This document shows, piece by piece, positions 5,728 to 13,091 of a DNA stretch of 17,949 nt. Origin of the DNA: Chlorobiota bacterium (lineage in GTDB: Bacteria; Bacteroidota; Bacteroidia; Bacteroidales; JAADJA01); assembly GCA_030592565.1 (NCBI GenBank), contig JAUVIX010000026.1, forward strand, positions 1 through 17,949, given 5' to 3'. The notes under the pieces are model-generated. The model saw only the letters and a program-made list of their open reading frames with translations, made no database searches and was not told the DNA's origin. The position numbers and the translations under genes were made by a program. How positions within the stretch are numbered: position 1 is the stretch's first letter; each line of letters opens with the position of its first letter.

Positions 5728-6891
5728 CTATCCAATCAATGGCTGTGCATATTTAACAACATCCTCATTAGTAATAGAATGGTCGCATAGAATTGCCAGT
5801 CTTTCGGTTACATTGTGAAGTTCCCTGATATTACCTGTCCATGGCATCTCCTGAAGTGCCAGGATAGCATCTTCCTCAATCTCCATTTGAGGCTTACCGT
5901 TTTTTTCGCAGAACTGGTTCATAAAATGATTTACAAGCAGAGGTATATCCTCTTTTCTCTCTCTTAGTGCGGGTACGTGTATCAGTATTACGCTAAGCCT
6001 GTGATAAAGGTCTTCACGAAACCGCTCATTGCCTATTTCCTCTTTCAGGTTTTTGTTTGTAGCTGCAATTATTCTTACATCAACAGAAATATCCTTCTCT
6101 CCACCAACTCGCGTAATTCTGTTTTCCTGGAGAGCTCTGAGGACCTTCGCTTGTGCAGAGAGACTCATATCTCCAATTTCATCAAGAAAAAGTGTGCCAC
6201 CGTGAGCCTGTTCAAAGTCGCCTTTCCTCTGTTTTATTGCGGAGGTAAAAGAGCCTTTTTCGTGGCCGAAAAGTTGACTTTCAATTAATTCTGAAGGAAT
6301 TGCAGCACAGTTGACCTCAATGAAAGGGGCGTGTGCACGATTACTCTTTTCGTGCAGCCAACGGGCTACAAGTTCTTTGCCTGTTCCGTTTTCACCTGTT
6401 ATCAAAACGCGGGCATTTGTCGGAGCCACACGCTCAATCAAATCCTTAATATTTTCTAAAGCATCCGATTCCCCTATCATATCATATGTCTGACTAACCT
6501 GTCGCTTTAGTTTTTTTGTTTCAGAAATAAGATTTGATTTGTCAAGAGCATTTCTGATGGTGATAAGAAGCCTGTTCAGATCCAGGGGTTTGGCAATATA
6601 ATCGAAAGCACCTTTTTTAATTGCTTCCACAGCCGTTTCAATTGTCCCATGTCCTGATATCATAATCACAGGGGTTTCGGTCAGAATCATTGCTTTTTCT
6701 AAAACCTCTATGCCATCCATTTCCGGCATCTTAATATCACAAAGGATTACATCATATTTGTTGTTTCTTATCAGATCAACCCCTATCAGACCGTTTTCCG
6801 CCTCATCAATTTTAAATTTCTCATACTCCAGAATATCCCTAAGGGTATTTCTTATACTTCTTTCATCATCAATTACTAAAATTTTGGCCAT
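5728..6891 (-). CDS. NtrC-type response regulator without DNA-binding domain
   Basis: A 387-residue protein. The receiver domain (1-115) has the acidic pair D8-D9, phospho-acceptor D52, S79 and K101. The AAA+ sigma-54 interaction domain (about 137-380) has Walker A GENGTGKE (166-173), Walker B LFLDEIGD (234-241) and the R-F-R-E-D-L-Y-H-R-L arginine-finger region. The sigma-54 contact loop, GAFTGA in the classical family, reads GSFTSA (213-218). The protein stops at D-V-V-K-Y-A-Q-P-L-I-G, where the AAA+ domain ends. The usual C-terminal Fis-type helix-turn-helix (60-100 residues) is absent, and no reading frame downstream supplies it. It would be phosphorylated by a histidine kinase not present in this window and presumably activates sigma-54 RNA polymerase from solution, or acts by another route. 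ATG 6891 is a good start, with a -7 box just upstream. Confidence 0.92.
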   Translation of the reverse strand: MAKILVIDDERSIRNTLRDILEYEKFKIDEAENGLIGVDLIRNNKYDVILCDIKMPEMDGIEVLEKAMILTETPVIMISGHGTIETAVEAIKKGAFDYIAKPLDLNRLLITIRNALDKSNLISETKKLKRQVSQTYDMIGESDALENIKDLIERVAPTNARVLITGENGTGKELVARWLHEKSNRAHAPFIEVNCAAIPSELIESQLFGHEKGSFTSAIKQRKGDFEQAHGGTLFLDEIGDMSLSAQAKVLRALQENRITRVGGEKDISVDVRIIAATNKNLKEEIGNERFREDLYHRLSVILIHVPALRERKEDIPLLVNHFMNQFCEKNGKPQMEIEEDAILALQEMPWTGNIRELHNVTERLAILCDHSITNEDVVKYAQPLIG

Positions 6892-6913
6892 TTCTCAATT
6901 CTTTAAAACTTGT

Positions 6914-6921
6914 CAAAAGTA
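6914..6921 (-). promoter_or_regulatory. Candidate -7 element for the response regulator gene
   Basis: TACTTTTG on the minus strand (6921-6914) fits TAnnTTTG and lies 22 bases before the ATG at 6891. No -33 TTG is seen at the right distance. Confidence 0.45.
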
Positions 6922-6953
6922 CTGATATTTTGGTAAAGGGGCTAAATATTTTA

Positions 6954-6981
6954 TTTGAATTTTGAGCTTTGACCTTTGAAT
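6954..6981 (+). repeat. 7-bp tandem repeat TTTGANN, four units
   Basis: TTTGA occurs at 6954, 6961, 6968 and 6975, exactly 7 bases apart, in the intergenic space between the divergent response regulator and LolD genes. It ends 20 bases before the LolD -7 box, so it covers the -33 area of that promoter and could offer alternative TTTG boxes or a protein-binding array. Confidence 0.65.
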
Positions 6982-7001
6982 TTTTTGTTAGCATTTTCTC
7001 C

Positions 7002-7009
7002 TATCTTTG
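7002..7009 (+). promoter_or_regulatory. -7 element of the lolD promoter
   Basis: TATCTTTG at 7002-7009. The predicted transcription start falls near 7016, which leaves a leader of only about 10 bases before ATG 7027 and argues against the in-frame upstream ATG at 6976. TTTG boxes upstream at 6975 (23 bases away) and 6984 (14 bases away) are both off the usual spacing. Confidence 0.65.
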
Positions 7010-7026
7010 CAGCACAATTTCGACAA

Positions 7027-7725
7027 ATGATAAAGACCGTTAATATACATAAATCTTTTGGGAGCCTTGAGGTTTTGAAGGGGATTGATCTTGAGATTAA
7101 GAAGGGAGAAATCGTCTCTATTGTTGGTGCGTCAGGCGCTGGAAAATCAACGCTGCTTCATATTATTGGTACATTGGATAAGGCTGACAAAGGAGATGTG
7201 ATGATTCAGGATATTAATGTTAAATCCCTGAATGAAAAACAACTTTCGCAATTCAGGAATAGACATATTGGGTTCGTGTTTCAATTTCATCACTTGCTGC
7301 CTGAGTTCACTGCGCTTGAAAATGTTTGTATTCCGGCTTTTATATCAAAGATTCCGAGAAATGAGGCTGTTAGAAAAGCTAAGGAGTTGCTTGGCTTTTT
7401 GAACTTAACAGACAGGCTTGATCATAAGCCATCCGAACTCTCAGGAGGGGAGCAGCAAAGGGTAGCTGTTGCCCGTGCTCTTATTAATGAACCTGATGTT
7501 ATTCTGGCTGATGAGCCTTCAGGTAATCTTGACTCAGTTTCTGCCGTAGAATTACATAACTTGTTTTTTAACTTACGCGACAAGTTTAGACAGACATTTG
7601 TGATTGTTACCCATAACAGGGAACTTGCCGATATGGCAGACCGTAAGCTGACTATTAAAGACGGAGTCATCCACAAGCAGAGTGCAAATGAAAAAATCAA
7701 CATTCCTAAAAAAACTGTTTCTTAA
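7027..7725 (+). CDS. lolD: LolD-like lipoprotein-releasing ABC transporter ATPase
   Basis: From ATG 7027 the protein has 232 residues, a normal length for this family. It shows Walker A GASGAGKST (34-42), Q-loop Q86, signature LSGGEQQRV (138-146), Walker B V-I-L-A-D-E-P-S-G-N-L-D (158-169) and an H-loop in V-T-H-N-R. The segment H-H-L-L-P-E-F-T-A-L-E-N-V after the Q-loop is typical of the LolD/MacB group. LolD powers extraction of lipoproteins from the inner membrane together with LolC/E; those partners are not in this window. An in-frame ATG at 6976 would add 17 residues, but the promoter -7 box lies inside that extension, so 7027 is preferred. Confidence 0.87.
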   Translation: MIKTVNIHKSFGSLEVLKGIDLEIKKGEIVSIVGASGAGKSTLLHIIGTLDKADKGDVMIQDINVKSLNEKQLSQFRNRHIGFVFQFHHLLPEFTALENVCIPAFISKIPRNEAVRKAKELLGFLNLTDRLDHKPSELSGGEQQRVAVARALINEPDVILADEPSGNLDSVSAVELHNLFFNLRDKFRQTFVIVTHNRELADMADRKLTIKDGVIHKQSANEKINIPKKTVS

Positions 7726-7745
7726 CCAAATCATTTGTAATTTTG
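7715..7745 (+). promoter_or_regulatory. Promoter of the 22-repeat protein gene
   Basis: The -7 box is TAATTTTG (7738-7745). A near-match -33 element, CTG (7715-7717), lies 20 bases upstream inside the last codons of lolD. Transcription from here would give a leader of about 85-90 bases before ATG 7839. Confidence 0.5.
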
Positions 7746-7838
7746 CACCGATTTTTTACTATTAATAATAATTTTTATAAAGCTTCGTTAAATAAGCTTA
7801 ATCAGGTTTTTAATAAATCTGTATTATGGTTTTTTGAT

Positions 7839-10800
7839 ATGATACTGAAAAGAACTCTAGCATTAACTACTATATTGATTTCGCTTTTGCTTTTTAATTT
7901 TGTGTTTGCCCAGGCAGATGCAGAACAGAAGTATAAGGAAGCTGTTTCCTCTGCTGATAAGTATTTTTCATCAGGTGACTATATTAACGCTAAAGCATCC
8001 TATCAATATGCTTCCAAAATTAAGCCCGATGAAAGTTATCCTAAGCAGAAGCTGAAAGAGACAATGGATAAACTTCGTGAAAAAATGGCAGTAATGTCTC
8101 AGTACAATGAGGAGTTAACCGAGGCGGACAGGCTCTTTAGGCTTAAGGAGTACGAGGATGCGAAGGTGAAATATGAGGCTGCTTCCAAAATACTACCTGA
8201 CGAAAAATATCCAAAAGAAAAGGTAGATGCAATAGAGAAGATATTTAATGAAAAGGCTTTGAAGCAAGCTGAGTATGATGATGCCGTCAGTCGTGGCGAT
8301 AAGGGAATGCAGTACAAAAAGTATGAAACTGCTATTAAGGAGTATGAGAAAGCTCTACAGGTTTTTCCTAATGAGGAATATCCAAAAACACAAATTGAGG
8401 AAGCCCGGCAACTGGCAGATGAGTATAACAGTATCAAGCTTCAATACGATGAGGCTATCACTGCTGCTGACAGGCTTTTTAGTCTGAAATATTACGAAAA
8501 AGCAAAAGAGAGCTATGAGATAGCAGTGAGTGTTAACACTGATGAGGATTATCCTGTTGAGCAGATTAATATAATAGATAAATTACTTATTAAGAAAAAT
8601 GAGTATGACAAATTAGTGTCTGAGGCTGATGAACTGTATATGGGAAAAGATATGGCACTTGCAAAGACTAAATATCAGGAAGCATTGAAAATTTATCCGT
8701 CGGAATCCTATCCAAAGGATATGATAGATAAGATGAATGAAAAACTGAAGGAGCTGAGCAGCAAGGATGATTTGTATAACAATGCTATTGCCGATGCCGA
8801 TGCATTCTTTAATTCCGGTGACTATGCCAATGCAACTAAGGAGTACGAAAATGCGTTTTCAATAAAACCTGAAGAGCAATATCCACAAACAAAAATTGAT
8901 GAGATAAAAGGCTTATTGACAAAGTTAGGCGCAGATGAAAGTTCCTATAATGATGCAATTCAGAAAGGTGAACAGTTCCTTGGAAATGTTGAATATGAGA
9001 AAGCTAAAGCCGAATTTGAAAAAGCGTCAGCATTAAAACCTTCTGAGCAGTTGCCAAAGGATAAAATTGTAAGTATTGATAAACTGATTGTCGAGAGAAA
9101 TGCAGTACTAGGTAGTTATGATAATGCAATTGCGTTGGCGGATAAAGCTCTGGCTGATAAGGATTTTGAGGTAGCTATTACTCAGTATCAAAATGCCCTG
9201 ATAATTATTTCCGGAGATAAATATGCACAGAATAAGATTGAAGAGGTCGAAAAGCTAAAAGCTGATTTTGCTCTTACGCAAAAGAACTACAATAAAGTGA
9301 TTGCAGAAGCTGATAAGCTATTTGAGAAGAAAAGTTATGAGGGAGCAAAGACTAAATATAATGAAGCAAAGGAAATAGACCCTTCGCAAACATATCCCGA
9401 CGACAGGTTGCTGGTAATCAGTCAACTTTTTGCTGAGAAGCAGAGCGCAGAGGAGAATTATCAAATGACAATTACACTGGCTGATAATCTGTTTAATCAG
9501 GAAAAATATTCGGAAGCTCTCACGGAATATCAAAACGCCAATAAACTAAAGCCGGGAGAGGACTATCCGTCAGACAAAATTGATGAGATTAGTAATATCC
9601 TGACTGCTCAGAAAACAAAGCTGGCAAATTATGAAAAAGCTCTTGCTGCCGGTGATAGCTTTTTTGAGGAGTTTAATTATGAAAAGGCTTTATCGGAATA
9701 CCAAAAAGCTGCAAGCCTGATTCCCGGGAATGAGTATCCGGCAACGAAAATTGCTGAGATCAATACAATTTTAAAAGAGCGTGCTGAAAAAGGGCAACAG
9801 TATGCCACTATTATCACTGAGGCTGACCAGTTGTTCAGGGATAAGTCTTATCAGGATGCTAAAACAAAATATCAGTCAGTGCTGGATATTCAACCCAACG
9901 AGCCTAAACCCACAGAAAGGATTGTTGAAATAGATAATATCCTTAATAATCTGAAAGTTATTCAGGAGTCTTATGATAATGCAATTACAACTGCCGATAA
10001 CTATTTTAATTCGGGACAATATAAAAGTGCAGAGCTGAAATACAAAGAGGCACAAAAGATAATGCCTGATAAAGAGTATTCTGCTACAAAAATCGCTGAG
10101 ATTGCATCAATTACAAATGCTGCCGATCAGTTGCAGTCAAATTACAAAGATGCAATTGCCCTTGGTGATAAATTGTTTATGAAACAGGATTACGAGGGTG
10201 CTAAGTCGGAGTATGAAAAGGCTGCGGAGTTAAAGCCCAATGAGGAGTATCCCAAATCGAAGATTCAGGAAGTTTCAGGTTTGCTTGCGTCCATTATGGC
10301 GCAACAGAATTCATATGAAAAGGCAATAGCTGCTGCCGACAAGCTTTTTAATGAAAAACAGTACATTGAGGCAAAGATAGAGTATCAAAAGGCGTTAAAG
10401 CTAAAACCTGACGCAAAATATCCGTCTGATAAGATCAAGGAGATTGACAAGATATTGCAAAGTCAGAAAATCGCAATGGGACAGTATAATGAACTGTTGC
10501 AGGAGGGAGATGCATTGTTTGCACAGGCTAAGTATGATAAGGCTATGGTTCAATATCAGACTGCCAGCACAATCCGTCCAACAGAGCAATATCCGAAGGA
10601 TAAGCTTTTTGAAATTGAGAAAAAACAGAAGGAGGAGATGGCCATAAATGAGCAATTCAATAAAGCGATGGGTGATGCCGACGAAAGCTATAAGCAGGAG
10701 TATTATGATCAGGCTCTGTCGAGATATCAGGATGCTGTTAAGCTGAAGCCCGGCTCAAAGAAAGCTCAGGACAGAATAGCGGAAATTACAACGATGCTTG

Positions 10801-12014
10801 CGTCGAAGGCTAAGAATGAGAAGGATTATAATGATGCGATCTCACAAGGAGACAACCTGTTTGCATTAAAGAATTATTCCGAGGCCAAGCTCTCATATAT
10901 GAAAGCCTCAAATATTAAATCTAAAGAGGAATATCCTAAAACGAAGATCATTGAAATTGAAAATCTTATTGCTAGTCATAAGGCACAGCAGGCTGAATAT
11001 AACAGGATAATTGCCGCTGCTGACAGGATGATGGATTCCAGGGATTATCTAAAAGCAAAAGAAAAATATAATGAAGCTTTGGGAGTGTTACCCCATGAGC
11101 AATATCCTAAAGATAAATTGAAAGCTATTGCCGATATTATTCTTGCTCAGGAGCTTTCAGTTCAGGAAACTTATAATGCCAAGGTAGGAGAGGCTGATGC
11201 TTTTATGGCAAATAAGCAATACGATCAGGCAAAACTGAAATATCAGGAAGCATTGAAAATAAGGCCTGCAGAGGAGTATCCTGTTCAGAAACTTGCCGAA
11301 ATTGAGCGGTTAGTGACTGACCTTGCAACCTTGCAGGCAAATTATTCCAAGCTGATAGCTGTCGCAGAGAAGTCGTTTAAGGCAAAAGAGTATGGTGATG
11401 CAAAATCAAAGTATGTCGAGGCTGCAGCTCTGATGCCGGAAGAGATATATCCTAAAGGTCAGATAGAAGCTATTAACAAGATATTTAAAGCCGAGATGGA
11501 GCGGATTCAAATGAATTATGATAAGGCAATTGCCGATGCTGATAAGTTTTTCTCTGCTAATGTCTTTGGTAAGGCACTCGATTCATACCGTATGGCGAAA
11601 AAGATAAAACCTGACGAGGATTATCCTGATGAGATGGTTAACAAAATTTTGAAGATACTGGATGAGAATGCGGTTAGGAATGTGATGGGTTCACCTGTTA
11701 CCATCGCCAATCAGGCTGTTGAGAAATTCACTTTCGATCCTGTTACAATCACAAACAGAAAAGCAAGTCTTATTTATTTAAAAGCCAAAAATATTACCGG
11801 AAATGAGTTCAGGGTTGTTATGAGCTATGGAAAGGGAAGCGGTAAGAATGGCGGGTTTATGATTCCCATACCTGCAACTGATAAAACAAAAGAATTTATC
11901 ATCCCTATTGGTAAGCAGGATAAATGGTTTACAGAGGATAACGACTGGATAAGCCTCACACCACAAGGTGGAGATGTGGAGGTTACACTTATTAAAATCA
12001 CCAGGGGGGATTAG
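7839..12014 (+). CDS. Giant exported protein with 22 TPR-like 57-residue repeats
   Basis: From ATG 7839 the product has 1391 residues. A signal peptide is clear (M-I-L-K-R, then hydrophobic residues to about 24, F-A-Q), so the protein is exported. From Tyr32 (codon at 7932) to about residue 1280 there are 22 tandem units of about 57 residues. Each follows the pattern Y-x3-I-x2-A-D-x-L-F-x5-Y-x2-A-x3-Y-x2-A, then L-K-P-x-E-x-Y-P-K-x-K-I-x-E-I, then a variable charged helix. The paired helices resemble tetratricopeptide repeats with a long third helix. The last about 105 residues form a repeat-free, strand-rich domain containing Y-G-K-G-S-G-K-N-G-G and ending in K-I-T-R-G-D. No enzymatic motif is visible. 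The likely role is a periplasmic or surface scaffold for protein-protein contacts (inference). A start at 7743 is also open but would place 32 residues before the signal peptide and overlap the -7 box. Confidence 0.85.
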   Translation: MILKRTLALTTILISLLLFNFVFAQADAEQKYKEAVSSADKYFSSGDYINAKASYQYASKIKPDESYPKQKLKETMDKLREKMAVMSQYNEELTEADRLFRLKEYEDAKVKYEAASKILPDEKYPKEKVDAIEKIFNEKALKQAEYDDAVSRGDKGMQYKKYETAIKEYEKALQVFPNEEYPKTQIEEARQLADEYNSIKLQYDEAITAADRLFSLKYYEKAKESYEIAVSVNTDEDYPVEQINIIDKLLIKKNEYDKLVSEADELYMGKDMALAKTKYQEALKIYPSESYPKDMIDKMNEKLKELSSKDDLYNNAIADADAFFNSGDYANATKEYENAFSIKPEEQYPQTKIDEIKGLLTKLGADESSYNDAIQKGEQFLGNVEYEKAKAEFEKASALKPSEQLPKDKIVSIDKLIVERNAVLGSYDNAIALADKALADKDFEVAITQYQNALIIISGDKYAQNKIEEVEKLKADFALTQKNYNKVIAEADKLFEKKSYEGAKTKYNEAKEIDPSQTYPDDRLLVISQLFAEKQSAEENYQMTITLADNLFNQEKYSEALTEYQNANKLKPGEDYPSDKIDEISNILTAQKTKLANYEKALAAGDSFFEEFNYEKALSEYQKAASLIPGNEYPATKIAEINTILKERAEKGQQYATIITEADQLFRDKSYQDAKTKYQSVLDIQPNEPKPTERIVEIDNILNNLKVIQESYDNAITTADNYFNSGQYKSAELKYKEAQKIMPDKEYSATKIAEIASITNAADQLQSNYKDAIALGDKLFMKQDYEGAKSEYEKAAELKPNEEYPKSKIQEVSGLLASIMAQQNSYEKAIAAADKLFNEKQYIEAKIEYQKALKLKPDAKYPSDKIKEIDKILQSQKIAMGQYNELLQEGDALFAQAKYDKAMVQYQTASTIRPTEQYPKDKLFEIEKKQKEEMAINEQFNKAMGDADESYKQEYYDQALSRYQDAVKLKPGSKKAQDRIAEITTMLASKAKNEKDYNDAISQGDNLFALKNYSEAKLSYMKASNIKSKEEYPKTKIIEIENLIASHKAQQAEYNRIIAAADRMMDSRDYLKAKEKYNEALGVLPHEQYPKDKLKAIADIILAQELSVQETYNAKVGEADAFMANKQYDQAKLKYQEALKIRPAEEYPVQKLAEIERLVTDLATLQANYSKLIAVAEKSFKAKEYGDAKSKYVEAAALMPEEIYPKGQIEAINKIFKAEMERIQMNYDKAIADADKFFSANVFGKALDSYRMAKKIKPDEDYPDEMVNKILKILDENAVRNVMGSPVTIANQAVEKFTFDPVTITNRKASLIYLKAKNITGNEFRVVMSYGKGSGKNGGFMIPIPATDKTKEFIIPIGKQDKWFTEDNDWISLTPQGGDVEVTLIKITRGD
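7932..11681 (+). repeat. Coding tandem repeat, 22 units of about 171 bp
   Basis: Units begin with a codon for Tyr (Phe in unit 17), from 7932 for unit 1 to 11517 for unit 22, with a mean spacing of 170.7 bases. Unit 5 is about 4 codons shorter at its 5' neighbour border and two late units are one codon longer; otherwise the period is kept. The DNA of the units is well diverged while the protein pattern is conserved, which points to an old expansion. Confidence 0.85.
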
Positions 12015-12099
12015 TTAATTGGGTATAATAGACAAAATAGAGGCTGTTTTTAAGTAAAGTTGATCAAGTGGACAGAGTGCACATATCCTACAGATTGAG

Positions 12100-12148
12100 T
12101 AACTCTTAACACATAACCCTCAACGCCTAACCCACAACCCATAACCCC
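12100..12148 (-). repeat. Degenerate 7-bp tandem repeat (YAACNNN / GTTR), seven units
   Basis: On the plus strand YAAC occurs at 12100, 12107, 12114, 12121, 12128, 12135 and 12142, an unbroken 7-base period. The other three positions vary with a C bias. On the minus strand the tract reads as GTTR heptads beginning 4 bases after the stop codon of the antiporter relic. This is the same orientation relative to the gene as the four-unit tract after the MFS gene (2513-2540). Confidence 0.75.
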
Positions 12149-12152
12149 TATC

Positions 12153-12884
12153 TCACTCCTCTTCCACCCTCTCCCCACCAACATAAATTTCCATTTCAGG
12201 AATAGAGTCTTTATTGCTCATTAGTCCAAATATCATCACAAGGCTGGTTACCAGGATCACAAAAAACAGAACTCCTTCGCTTATGATGCCAATGCTGTAT
12301 TTCTCGGGGATTGCATAATAGAGCAATATTGTTATTAGTCCGCGGGGTGCAATAAAAAGTTCGGGATATACATCTCGCCTCATCAGAAATTTTAGATAGA
12401 GGAAACGGATTCCGTAAAGTAGTAGCACTATTATTGTTCCTGTAATTGCAATACGGAAATCGAATAGCAGTGCAATACTTACCGATGCTCCAAAAATGAA
12501 AAAGAAAAATGTGCGTATTAAAAATGCCGATTCATTTGTAATCAGCCGGAAACGGTCGATGCCTTGCCGGAGTTTGAAAATGTCAACATTTTGTGTAAGT
12601 TTTTTCCCTCTGAAAATGTCCAGCTTATTCTTTTCAAGTTTTAACTCCAGAGAGCCTTCCAAAACTATGAGTATAACTCCTATAATCCCGAAAAACTGTA
12701 AAGCAATTTTTGTGTCTGGTAACTCATATCCGGCATTACGATACAGTGCAGAAAAAATTATTCCTGTGAACAGGAGCAGCAATACTGATGGTATTTTAGT
12801 TCTTATGGATATGGAGCTGTACAGGTACGATAGGATAACAAGTAAGCTGATTGATATTATAAGTATATAGGAATCAGTGAATAT
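12153..12884 (-). pseudogene. Cation:proton antiporter relic, internally deleted, no start codon
   Basis: The frame continues upstream of the first usable start-like codon (TTG 12782) to a stop at 12905-12903 and encodes a plausible N-terminus: F-T-D-S-Y-I-L-I-I-S-I-S-L-L-V, then K-I-P-S-V-L-L-L-F-T-G. This matches the first two membrane segments of Bacteroidota Na+/H+ (CPA1-like) antiporters. No ATG, GTG or TTG occurs before 12782; the codon before F-T-D-S is ATA (12884-12882), where family members have the initiating Met. The third segment ends in V-L-E-G-S-L-E-L (about 12660-12640). The sequence then passes directly to the cytosolic linker and last helices (D-R-F-R-L-I-T-N-E-S-A-F-L-I-R-T-F-F-F and L-F-I-A-P-R-G-L-I-T). 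The central helices carrying the ion-binding aspartates, roughly 200 residues, are missing. Total length is about 243 residues against about 400-420 normally. The frame remains open, so the decay is recent or the short protein is still made from TTG 12782. Confidence 0.65.
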
Positions 12885-12975
12885 TGCTTTTACGTTTTGA
12901 AATTAATTATGCAATAATACAATTTTTTTGAGTATTAATTGCCAACTTTTCTAAGGTGGAAAGCGTCTGAAACAT

Positions 12976-13013
12976 TGTTCATTTGTATGAAAGCTAGTTC
13001 TGCAGAATGAACA
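12976..13013. promoter_or_regulatory. Inverted repeat upstream of the class V aminotransferase gene
   Basis: Perfect 8-bp arms, TGTTCATT (12976-12983) and AATGAACA (13006-13013), are separated by 22 bases and lie about 50-85 bases before the -7 box at 13061. The spacing is about two helical turns between arm centres plus one, so it could be a two-site operator. It has no terminator features. Confidence 0.35.
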
Positions 13014-13060
13014 GGTTTTGTGAATTTATCAAACATTTTTATCAGAAGAAGAATAATTTA

Positions 13061-13068
13061 TATTTTTG
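13061..13068 (+). promoter_or_regulatory. -7 element for the class V aminotransferase gene
   Basis: TATTTTTG at 13061-13068 fits TAnnTTTG and lies 23 bases before the ATG at 13092. No TTG is seen at the expected -33 distance. Confidence 0.5.
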
Positions 13069-13091
13069 TCATCAAAAATTAGAGATCGGAA

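Noticed and set aside
6976..7026. An upstream in-frame ATG that would extend the LolD protein by 17 residues
   Set aside because: The promoter -7 box TATCTTTG lies at 7002-7009 inside this extension, and LolD proteins normally begin right before the I-K-x-x-x-I-x-K-S-F region at ATG 7027.
7743..7838. A longer start for the 22-repeat protein
   Set aside because: It would place 32 residues before an evident signal peptide and start inside the -7 box; ATG 7839 gives a normal signal sequence.
8099..8437. Open frame of 112 codons on the minus strand inside the repeat gene
   Set aside because: It is antisense to the strongly patterned 57-residue repeats and is rich in Ser and Cys, as is usual for antisense frames of such genes.
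12100..12148. Telomere-like or simple satellite DNA
   Set aside because: Units are degenerate outside the YAAC core and only seven in number, inside a chromosomal region of normal bacterial genes, so it is not a chromosome end.
12496..12870. Open frame of 124 codons on the plus strand across the antiporter relic
   Set aside because: The minus strand frame matches antiporter helices; the plus frame has no family features and is a shadow.
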